Below are positions 37,601 to 49,600 of a stretch of DNA of 64,000 nucleotides, piece by piece (positions within the stretch are counted from its first letter, which is position 1; each line of letters starts with the position of its first letter). The stretch comes from Chrysaora quinquecirrha. Taxonomy: Eukaryota > Cnidaria > Scyphozoa > Semaeostomeae > Pelagiidae. The notes beneath the pieces were generated by a model. The model was not told the origin of the DNA. It saw only the letters and a program-made list of their open reading frames with translations, and did not search any database. Position numbers and translations under genes: made by a program. The stretch lies in assembly GCA_014526335.1 (NCBI GenBank), contig JACTAT010000036.1:1556356-1620355 (forward strand), in the 5' to 3' direction.

Positions 37601-40600
37601 TATCTCGAAATCTACCAGTCTCGAAAGGATCGGTCTTGTTACTTCGAACGAGGCCTCAAAGTCAACTTAAAATTTTCAAGTGGTAAAACGAACGTTGTTG
37701 GGCAAGGCAAAAATAGAAATGTCAATTTAGCTAACTAACCTCCCAGAAATACACAACACACTGAAATTCATCTTCTTGTTCATCTGGTTCTGTTTCCTCT
37801 TGATCATCATCTTCCTTCATTTCCACAGGAACCCAATACCGACATAAAAACACGTAGCAATCATGCGAATAAAAATGGCCTAAAATAAGCAAAATTCTGA
37901 ATTATTTCAAGGCGGTATACTGCGTTCACACGGACACGCTTAAAGGGAATCAACAGATAAAAAGTGACGCATGTCAGAAATTAGGCAGTCTATAAATTTG
38001 TCTTTCGCTACTGCTCCTGTTATGCGGTGTAAAATATCACGCCCGTTACAAATTGTTTACTTGAATTCAAAGCAATTTAATAGGCTCTCCGTAGATTCTC
38101 TTTAAACTGGTCCTTTTTAAACCAGGTTAGCTTTCAACCAATCAGATCAATTCAATTAGTTGGATTGACCAATTAGAACGCAATGTTTTCAAGTGTGAAC
38201 TAGATTTGCCCGTACAGTTAAAGTATGAGCCAGAGCCCATGATAACAAAACAATGCACGGAGATTAGGTCTGTTTTCCATAATATCGTCACGATCTTGCG
38301 ATTATAGCACATTTATTTGGTCCTAAACAATCAAACGTTCTTTGTCAAACATTTGAAAGTTGTTGTCAAGCAAAAGTTTAATGTTTGACCAAGTCGCTAA
38401 AACATTGCTTGTCAAACATTTTCGCTTGCGTCAAGCAAAAAGTGTTGTTGAATTTTCTCCACAACAATGCCCAACAAATGTTGCTGATTTTTGCTTGACT
38501 AGAAAGTTTTGTGACGTGGCCAAATGTTTGTACATTACTTGAAAAACAAATTTCAAATGTTTGACAAACAATATTTGGTCGTTTGAACAAGGCTGTATAG
38601 GAACTAGGCTTCAGAACCATGCCTATAAGAACCTTCATTCATGTTACGGAAATGCTGCAGATGTCCAAAAAGCTATCGCTAAGCTAGAAGACATGTTGCG
38701 CGCAACAATGTATTCGGCGTGTCCCCCAGGGTTGCTAAACATGCAAGTGACAAGCGAGCAACATGTTCCCCGAGTCGCGGAGAAAAATATTTCTGTCCTC
38801 TCCAAGAAACATTTGCGTGTCTCTTGCTACAAATTTTGTCAAGCGCTACAAAGTTTCAGAGGGGGCTAAACCGTAGGTGCATGTCTGCTAGCTTAGCCAG
38901 GCCTTAACTCTTTTCGAAGGGACAAAAATACAGAGAGATATACCAATTTCCTCTTCAGGCAGCCTGACAAATTTCCTCCCTTCCAAAACGAAGCATTCCA
39001 TGCCATCGAGATCCTCATTCCATTCTTCTATCAAAGTGTCCTTTAAATCAAAGAAATACAAAAATATAAGAATCAAAAGGCGAAGAAATACGCTTTACAA
39101 TGAAACACTTAATAAGAAACAGCAATAAACGTCAAAGGGGATGTAAAAAGGAGACAGAGCTTTCATCCAAAGCAAGAAAGTTCTAAGAGCGACACATTGC
39201 ATGGAACCAACAAGCTCTATCGGTTACACTATTTGTGAAGTTATATTATTACTAGCGATCGCTTCCAAAATGTACTGAGCTTCTGTACTAACAAAATCAT
39301 CACTAGGAATAAAACAACCTCATCTCGAGGTCCCAAACACGTTTCCTCGAATTCTCAGCTGTCAAGTATTTGGGTCCTTGTATTTGACAAAATTCGCCAA
39401 AATAAAAGCAATTTCGGCCTAGGCATCGGAACAAGATCTCCTATGCAAGGAAGCGCAAATAAGTTTTTTTGATCATTATCAGGACTAAGGCCCTGGACAA
39501 ATGAACTGAAAATTTCACTGAAGATCGTCAAACATTGAAGTTCAGAGAAAATTCCGGTTGATTTGGCCACCTTGTTCAGTTATAGAACATTGTTCAGTGA
39601 ATGTTTGATCGGAGTAAAAATGTTTGGTGAACAAAAACTTGTTTAGAGGTGAAATATTAAGTTAATTTGTCCACTTGGTACTAAAAATAGCCGAAAATGT
39701 TCAGTGAATGTTCAGTGAAATGTTTAGTTCATTTGCCCAGGGCCTAATAAATTTCTTTACAATGCTTTTGCCTATTTTGGTGGTCCTAACAAAACTTCAG
39801 AGAGCAATAGCTTTGTGTTAAAATTGTTTGCTACTTACGCATTCAGTGTCAGGCATTGATGGTTGCCTCGCAGTGAACAAAGCAGCCAGGTCGACTTTTT
39901 GTACTTTTGGAGGTGGTGCAATGGCAATTAGACTCTTTCCTTCTTCTTCTTTATCATTCTGCAAATCAAAATCAAACTGCTGTTAGCAACTGAAAGATAG
40001 CTAAATGACTTGATAAATCCATCTCCCACCATTGGGCAATAAGAGAATGGATCTTGTCTTATTTATTGCGTTCTTAGAAATAAACCACATTTCCCGACAA
40101 TGGGAGACAGATGATTTCTCTTCTGAAATGTTGTCCAGATAAATATGAAAGGCTTCTCATGATAAGCGGTGATTATCATGTCCTGTGGTTTGGTTACATG
40201 ACCTATGGGTGAACGGGGATGTTTCGCCAAGATTTTACAGACCCATCCACTTATATTGTAGACCAGAAACGGCACAGGCCATATATGGGTATTATATCCT
40301 GTTATGTGGGTAATAACATGCGGAATATGAGAATTATAAGGTTTTCTAGGCCACATTATTTCTTGAAATTGCACTACGAAACGCGATAGGATTCAAATAA
40401 TGTGAATTTCTGTAGTTTTATTCAATTTTCCCATCCTGTTATATAGGGATTTGGGCTAAACTCGAACCCGTGTTTAGAGAATCGTAGAGCTGAAAACCCA
40501 CCCATTATTAAGTACTCTTCTTACTATTATTAAGTACCCCCGCCAGGTATCACGTCAAATACTATGTCAGAAACAGCTTTTACAAGTTCGAATATATTCA

Positions 40601-43600
40601 AACTTGAACTTTCTGTTTGTAACAAGTTATTTTATCCTATACCTTGCTTGGGCTCATATAGACCTCTGAGACCTTTTCTAACATGCCGTATTACAAAACT
40701 GCCAAACCTTTCGAAGTTCGGCAACTCTGTTGGCCGTTCTCGTGAAATCAACAGCAAGAACATCATCCCATCCGACGAAATAAGTCTTGAAAACCTGTGT
40801 TTCAACACTGGAAGAAAAGACAATATTAAAACAACTGTTCGTATACGATTTTGTATGCAGAGTTATCTATATTTTACGACTTAGCTGAAACTAACGACAG
40901 AAATTTACGACTACATGCAAACAAAGGCGAAAAAAAGGAATTGAAAGGAACCCAGGAAAAAGTTGCTTCATCAGTGATTGCATTGCTAGCAATCATCTTC
41001 GAAGTTCCTTGGGCTTTTGTGCTCACAACATCCTCGCTAGGAATCAAACAACCTCATCCCCAGGGCACACACACGTTTTCACCTCTCAACTGTCAATCGA
41101 TTTTGGCCCTGGTTTAGGTCACGAAATCTGCCAAAATGTAAGCAATTTTGACTAGGCATCGAAATAAGGCCTCGATCTCGAAATACGATGCTCTAAGACC
41201 TAAATTTCAAAAACATTTTCTGCTATTCACAAGCAAAAAATGCTTGACGAGCAATGTTTTGGGAAGTGGTCGAACGGTCAACCATATCATATTGCTTGAC
41301 AAGCAAATTTCAGTATAATTATAATTATCAGGAATGATAAAGTGAAGCATGTAGGATCTGGTTCTGGCTTAATTTCATGTTATTTACAAGACTTTTTATT
41401 TACAACATTTTTATCATAGTGTGGTTGACAAACTGATGACGTCACTGAAAAATTTGTATTGTCTGACAAGCCGATCAAGTTTAGAACTAAGCAAGCCGAT
41501 ACAATGGTGGAGTATGGAAGGTGAAGTTTTTTAGCGCTCTATTCACCATAAGGAAGAGATAACTAAAACAATTTTGCTTAGATGCAAAGCCGCTTTGTGT
41601 CTTAACTAGGCTCCGGTAGGGGTTTTTGGGAGCCAGGGAGCAAGACCTAAAATGGGCAGGGAGCATTGCAGCATTAGTAGACTAGAAAGCACGTAAGCTT
41701 TTGAGCAAATTTATTTCAAGAAAATTCCTTCTTGAAAGAGATTATTCAGAGCACAAGGTTTATTTTGATGGGAGCAAGGCAGCATGATGCTTGTTATTAT
41801 GGGAGCAAGGCCGCAACTACCCCCTATCCGAGCCGAGCCTACTTAATGAGACTTAAGCCTTAACTTGATGGGAAGCTATTTAAAAGATCAAAGGAGCAGG
41901 AGATCAAGATGAGTACTTACCCTTCCAGAACCCGTGATACAGTCGATGTCTCAGGTCGTCCCATCATTCCACATAATTCCTGAGCTAACTTCAACGCAGC
42001 TGCGCGGACCAACCTAGCAGACCGTCGGCCAATCCTATGAAAACAAATTAAAATTATCGATATTATAAAGGCAGTAATACATAGGCATGATAATAAAACG
42101 AAGCAGTACAGATAGATTTATACGGGGATGAAAGAAGTATTTTTCTTTCTCGGAACTTGAGGAAAGGAAATTAATTTCCGAGATGTGTTGTGTCTGTGTG
42201 CTCATGTAGATTAGGCCTTTGGTTGCATATCATGGCTGCATATGTAAAAGATGTACAAAAATTGAATGATAATAAATCCATTCTCGCTAAACCAATTTTT
42301 TGTGCTCTGAAAAGGCAACAAGAAAAACTTACCAGATGAATATATCAGACCAACAGTCCAGAATATATACATTCTTGGAATCAAGTAGTTCCTTCGTAAG
42401 TCGTCGTTTTGGAATTTCAACTGCAAAGAGAGTTTACTGTTGGAATTAGATTAAAAAAAATGTACAGTAGTTGGTTGAAATCAGCTTTTATTAGTTATTT
42501 TATCATAATATGTAAGTGCAAAATTAATAAAACAAAATGATAAACATGAACTGTACCTTGTGGTAATTCTAGATAACCCATTCCCAAACCAACTTTAAAT
42601 AGGATCGGAGGTACAGGTTTGAAATTCAAGAATTGTTCGTGTTCCTGAAAGAAAATAGTTTAGCTAGTATGCACGCCTTTTTCCAATTTAATTCTAAAAA
42701 TGATCGATTGGCTAGTGGCAAATAATAACATGATATTGACAAGTGATATTGCAATTACGTAAAAATTCTGCTTACAATAACAGGTCCATTAGGCTCTCCA
42801 ACAATTTTCCAGAAAGGAGGACAATCTTCGTGTCCCTAGAAATAAAAAAGAAAATGCCGATACGTACTCTGAGGATGTCAGAAGAAAATGCTATCTCTGA
42901 ATTTCTGAAGGACTATTTGTCACTTTTCTGAATAAAATCCAATGTTACCGTATATACACTCAACAATGCACTAGCCTATCATCGAATTGTTTCAATAAAT
43001 TAGAAGTTTAATTGACATACCCTGGAAACTCTACGTAACTTCAAAGTTTCTAGTAGAAAATGCACAGAAAGAATCTAAAAGAATTGTCTTTCACATTACC
43101 TGTGTCATTTGATGAATTTCAGCAGTATGTTTTCTTTCAATAGCTGCAATCTTCCCAGCAAGTAACCTTGAAATAAAGACATAACTAGCATTAGCATAAT
43201 TTTGAAAACTTATGCTAGGTTTTTGAATTCCTAGCTTTGATAATTTATATAGATTTCGTTAAGGTACTCTTTTACAATAACGAGATCACCTTGAATAAAG
43301 TACAAAATGAACATTCTGACGAATACAGTAATAAGTGAGAATGCGAATGAATACAGTGTGACATCAACATGCTGACGAATAAAGTATTGAATTAAAATGC
43401 AAATGAATACAGTATGAAATGAACATGCTGACGAATACAGTACGAAATGAAGATGCTGACGAATACAGTACGAAATTAGAATGCTGACGAATACAGTATG
43501 GAATAGACATACTGACGAATACAGCATCAATTGAACATGCTGACAAATGCAATATGAAGTGAACGAAACAATTTGGGAAATTAGTGATAAAGGAACCTTG

Positions 43601-46600
43601 CTTTCGTCTTGTTCATCAGCGATGCCTAAAATGAAAGAAGACATTTCAAGCATTAGGAATAATACCAAACAAAACAACGAAATACCTTCTTTGCAAAAAA
43701 GCGTAGAGAATAACTTCTTTACAAGATTTGGGAATTAACTTAGTACGACTTACCTTTTTGCCAGCCCACACACAAATTTGTTTCCCTGCATCACACATAA
43801 AAACGAAGTTTGGATCCAGCGAAGTCCATGATAAGGGTACCTTGTAAACAACATTCAAGAATTCAGTTAGTTAATAGGCCCTGGCCAAAAAGATCAAACA
43901 TCGTTTGTGAAACTTTTGGAATTTAATTATCAAGCAATATTTGAACTTTTGGCCACGTTACAAAATATCGTTCAAGAACGTTTTTTGCTTGACGTGAGCG
44001 AAAATTGTTTGACGAGCAATGTTTTGCGACTTGGCTTAACGGTGAAAAATTTTGCCTGATACGTTATAAGAAAGACTGACTAACAATTTTCTGGTAAAAA
44101 AATGATGAGCTTTAGATAAAAACCCAAATTTTGAACTAAGCTGAAAAAAGAGTCCCAAACCCATTTATCCAAAAATGTTCTGTCTGGTATTCATCGATAC
44201 CTATGTCTATGTACATATAAGAAATAAGAGAATCCAAATAGGAGAATTCAAGTGTGAATAACTTACTGGGTCAATGTGAATTCCTTGACTGCCAAAAATT
44301 CGGTACATTCTTGTAATGTGAATCTGCAGAGAAACAATATAGCAGTGAAACATGCAAATCATGCACTTATATAGGCTACAAAAATATTCTCAGTTGCCAG
44401 TTTCAGTTTGGTTCTATTGTGAAAAATTCTATGTAGCACCATATTTTGGTTTTTATATAATGTTACTTGTATCGTTGTCGACCTATTTCGGTATGATAGA
44501 TTAATGACATTGTGATGTCAGTTTATCTATTTCATGGTTTGAGAAGCCAATAACATCTTGAATTGACCAAGTCGATACTGGGGTCGGACATGGACGGCAA
44601 AGTCTAACGTAGAGTCAAATTCACCCTGGAAAAGTAGTTGACGAAAATTCCTATTGGAATTATTCTTCTTTAGTAACTGCTAAAGGCCGGATAACACTAG
44701 CATCTTCAGGTACAAGTTGCTTCACATTTTTTCTGTGATCGCAGACAACGAGAGAATATGACAGCGTAAAACCCCTTACAAGTTGCTCGTAGTTGCTTGC
44801 AGATGAGGCTTTGGCGAGGTTTTTAATCTGCTTTAACTGACCATCACAGAGTTTTCATTTGATCGCTAATCAAATTGTTCCTCTTGGATTCTTTATCCTT
44901 CAAGCAACTGCAAGCAACTTGTTAGGGGTTTTACACTGTCATATTCTCTCGTTGTCCGCGATCACAGAAAAAAATGTGTAGCAACTTTTACCTGAAGATG
45001 CTAGTGTAATCCGGCCTTAACAAAATGGTCGAACTCGTAATTACCACTGGCAATCAACATGTTGGTCCCATCAATCAAGCAATTAAAACATTTAACACAT
45101 ACGAACCGGTTCTTCTACAGTAAAGAATCCACTGCCAATTCCTCCTTCAATGTATGACACACCATGTTCAAAAAGATCCAGAAAAGTATCAGACTCATCA
45201 CCTTGCTCTTCGCGCTAAAAGCAGGCAACAAGAAATGAACAAACTGGCGAAAAAGGATCTTGCCAAACGGTCCAACATTTGAGATCTGCTTTTCAAGCAA
45301 TGTTTGACCGTTTAGCCACGTAGCAGACATTGCTTGATAAGCAGTATTGTTTGTCAATTTTTTAAAAATCTTGTCACAAGCAAAAATGTTTGACGAGCAA
45401 TGTTTTGCAACGTCACCAAACGGGACAACATTTTTTAAACAAGCAATTTTCAGGTGTTTGACGAAAAATGTTTGATCGTTTAGCCAGGTTTTAAGGGATC
45501 GAAAAAAAGTCCAAATGAATTCAAGGCATATGAAAATTTTGACGAATGCAGCATGAAATGAAAATGCTGACGAATGCAGTATGAAATCAACATTTTGACG
45601 AATGCAGCATGAAATCAACATGCTGACGAATACAGTATTGAATCAAAATGCAAGTGAATACAAAAGGAAATGAACATTTTGACAGATAAGGTTCCGAATT
45701 TAAGTGAATACAATAAGAAATGAACATGCTGACGAATAGAGAATTGAATTGAAAAGTGCAAATGAATACAGTGTGAAAAGAACATACCGACAAATACAGT
45801 GTGGTATGAAACGACAATGATGTTGTGCACGCGACTGCAATGCGGGTGCAAAAGAAGTACAGTAGGTATTCAGGGCTGTTTTTTTGCTCCTACCTGTGTT
45901 CTGCTTTCGGCTCCAAGTAAATTTCTCAGATTAACAGCATGAATAGCAGCGCATGCTTTCTTATCAGTCTGCAACGTAAAGAGACTGATTGTAAAGCGAG
46001 GCCTAGATATATCGAAATTGTGCAAAGTCAAATTAGTTGCTAATCGACGATTTTTTGAGCTAATTTATCACATCTGACCTGTCCACAAAAGCGCTCTGAC
46101 AACTAGTTGAGCGCATAGTTCCAGAAAGTTGGGCAAGTTCTACTTCTGCGATAAATTGACACTGTTTCCTGTCATACACAGTTGACAAGAGCGCTGCCAC
46201 GATCATGATCAACTGTATCCTTGATCTTTCGACATAAACTCTTTTTTCTTTATAAGAACCAGGAAATTTTGATTGAGGCTGGTTGTTCTTAAGTTTTGCC
46301 TTTTTGAGCCTGAAATGTTCTTAATCTATTCTTAATTCCTTGGTAACTGAGACATCTAGATTTTGTCAGTGAATGTCTTAAGTGGTACTATGATTGTGTA
46401 AAAATGGAGCATGCTTGTCCATTTCATTGTTTGCATGCTTTTTACGTTGTATGACTGTCGTACTTTCATATTTAGCTGATATTCTCAGGGCTTATGAAAA
46501 CGCCCAGCCTCAGCTTGTTCTTATTTTGTTCTTAAAATGTAGGCAAAATCCAGGCTCGTGTTCTTATAAAAAAAGAGTTTAAGTTAACAGTTACAACTAG

Positions 46601-49600
46601 TTGACGTTAGTTCTATCGTGTTGTAGGTCAACTGAAGCTTGGCCTAACAATACTCATTAAAAAATAGAAATCAATCTACGACAACTTCTTCCCATTATTA
46701 AACATCACTAAAGATCTCACTTCCCAATAAAAAAAAATGAAAAATATGATACTTACAGTCGAGTGCTGTCCTATCCAATAGAATATTTGCCATTGAAGTT
46801 GGTCGTTATCGTCATACGTGGTCTGAAAGGAAAGAGCAGTGTCTGTAAGAAACTTGCGAAAGTATACGGTTGAAGCTCCGTATAAAGGACACACGTTGAA
46901 CTAATGTTAAAGAGGCGCATTCATCTGGAATTTCAAAATGGCTGAGTTATGGAATCCGCAGCCTTCGAAGTCTAAGAGCCAAAATAATGTAAGAATTCAG
47001 GGTGACCTCAGAGACCCTCGAGACCTTTCAGTTCAGAATGAGGTTTAAAAATCTTTGAAATCTGCCCTTTTTCCGAAAGACATCTCAGAAATATTGGGAG
47101 GGGGGTATTACAACCAGAGATTCTAGAACAAAAAGGGGACTCAAAATAATGTGCTCTACAATCACAGGCAAAATATTATGTCACAAGTGCTAAAGAAGTT
47201 GTTCTGTCCCCGTATATCAATGCTGTTGAGTTGTTTTTGGTTGAGCTTGCATGCATTCGCAACAGCAACGACCAAACATTGATATATGGGGGAAGGGGGG
47301 TTTCTGTTCACAAAGAAGCCCATTTGTGACAAATATTCTATGAGTGATTGTATTCTCTAGTCACTGATCAAGAACTTGCTCAAACCTAACTTAAAACGCA
47401 ATAGCTATTGTAATAAATGGTTTTATACAGACCTTTACAACAATGTAGCAGTCACCATCATAAAATCTTCCAAAGAGAGCTGATAGAAATATGTAATAAA
47501 AGAGCTAAATCAATGCTACACAAACTTGTTCTCACAGCTATTTCGAAAGGATTACGAGTATTATCAATAGATGGCTGAGTGAATTTCTCTGAAAGCAAAG
47601 CTAGAAACAACTTGGATTTACTGGTCGTTTAGGTTCTGCTTAAAAGTCTGTTTAAGATTCATGTTGATAGTGTTTTAGGACCCAGCCAAACGATAAAACA
47701 TTACTGGCCAAATATCTGAACATTGTTTCGGAAACAACATGTTTGACTAATTATTTGGTCAAGTCCAGAAAAGCTGCTGGTCAAAAACGTTTTGAAATTT
47801 TTCATCAAAATTGCCAAGCAAAGTCTGCTTGTCGAGAAACCGTGCCGACATTGTTGGCCAACATTCGGGCTGAAATAAGGACAACATGTTGGCACAGTTT
47901 GCCATACTATCACAACATCTGAGATGTTTTGGCATGCTGATGTCATCTATAAATGATCTTTTGCAAACATGGCCGCAAAAGGAAGCAGAAGCAGCTGTTT
48001 GTTTATTGCTCTCTCTTTTGGTTGACGAAGAAGAAGAAGAAACTCGTGGTCCAACTCAAACCGCCAGCTTAAATCTATTTCTCATGTCAAGTCCGAAATA
48101 ATAACTGAAATTGAAAATGTTGTGCTAACATGTTGGCGAGACATAGCAAGCCGGACCAATGCGTCAATTTTGATCAAATCGATGAAAATGTTGTGAAAAC
48201 ATGTTGGCGAGACATAGCAAGCCGTACCAATGCTATCGATGAAAATGTTGGCCAACATTTGTTAACGTATTTAAAAATGTAGGCCAAAATTTTCCGTCAA
48301 CAATATGTTGTTTATAAGGCCAACATCTATAGCAACCGTGCGAACATGTTGGCCAACATGTTGGCACGGCTTGAGCCCCGGTTTAAAGCCTAAGCATGCA
48401 GGATTACTTTGGCCTGGCGTCCCATATCAGCCGTGTCCAACGACAAAGCTTCATGAAACGTCAATCCACATTATGCTTCTTAATATTTCACCAAGCTTGG
48501 AATTGATTAACTAGAATTTACTTTTAAGCATCATAAAACCAATGAAAATTCGCACCTTCGTCAACTTGAACTGGTAGAAAATTCTCTATCTGAAAGATGG
48601 TCAACCCTGTAATGGATGACAACAAATTATTATAGAAATAACATTAACGGTAGAGCTTCAGTAGATGCATTTGCTGAGTCTTTAGTTTTCGATCCTCTGC
48701 CGCTCTGACACCCCGCGACAACTACGTAGTCGACGCATAGACTGATTACCTGAGTCCCAGTTATCGTTCATGAGACCGAGGCTAGCACTAAAAGGAGATC
48801 GCTCAAACTCAAGTTTATGAGTCGTAGTTTGAGCGTCCAGAAATTCAATTCAATAGCGAAACTACGACTCAGGTAATCAGTCTAGTCGACGCATACAGTT
48901 TGAGCGATATCACTTTGGTGTTAATCTCGGTTTCATGAGCGATAACTGGGACTCAAGTAATAAGTCTAGAGATTAAAACAATCTTGGCATGTTAGAATTC
49001 AATTATGTGATAAAAGCTACATCCATAGATAGTGACTACTTAACAAAGTTATGTATTTACCGGGCTCCTGTGCAACGTCATCGGCAAATATCTCCTTGTA
49101 GTTCAAATTCGGCCTCACAAGGGCCTGATCCCAACGTCGACCTCTGTAATGAAACAATGAAAAACCGAGCAATTAATAATGAAATGCGAAAAGGATTTTA
49201 AGTAATGAATTTAGCAAAGGCTCTGAATAAATTTCAACTGAAATTTAAAATTCAAAATAAAAAAGGTTTACAACAAAGCAAAACTGCTTAATCAAGACTG
49301 TGGTTAAACTAGGACAAATGTCATGGGCAACACTGTATCGGGCGTGGCTCCCAGGGTGGTTAAACATGGAGTGACAAGCGAGCATCATGTCACGCAGACA
49401 AGAATTGTTTCTGTTGTCTCTCAGAAACATTTCTCTTGCTACAAACTGTGTCACGCTCCAAAGCTTCAGAGGTGGGTAAACTGGGAGACATCGAGAGGAC
49501 ATCAATGTCGCGCGCGACATGTCTCCTAGTTTAGCCACAGCCTAAGACCCTGTTTACACGAGACGAAAAAGATACTGATCCAAACGATCACCCGTACCTT

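Larger units (their letters stand above)
28690..39958 (-). other. FLII: Flightless-1 exons 39-53 (acidic linker and gelsolin-like segments 4-6)
   Basis: Exons in transcript order: 39839-39958, 38944-39040, 37740-37879, 37072-37115, 36236-36296, 35874-35930, 35121-35207, 34604-34641, 33776-33838, 33590-33647, 32628-32717, 31621-31713, 30538-30585, 29710-29775, 28690-28812. They encode residues ~848-1241. Exon 39 is an Ala/Pro/Lys-rich linker ending in [11 protein letters not shown]. Exon 41 carries an acidic insert ([17 protein letters not shown]) inside segment 4, as in other flightless-1 proteins. The stop codon TAG is at 28690-28692. No consensus AATAAA was found shortly downstream on the minus strand. 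Confidence 0.95.

Noticed and set aside
47886..48101. 71-codon frame with an acidic run as a real protein.
   Set aside because: Lies within an inverted-repeat element in an intron on the opposite strand; no family match.
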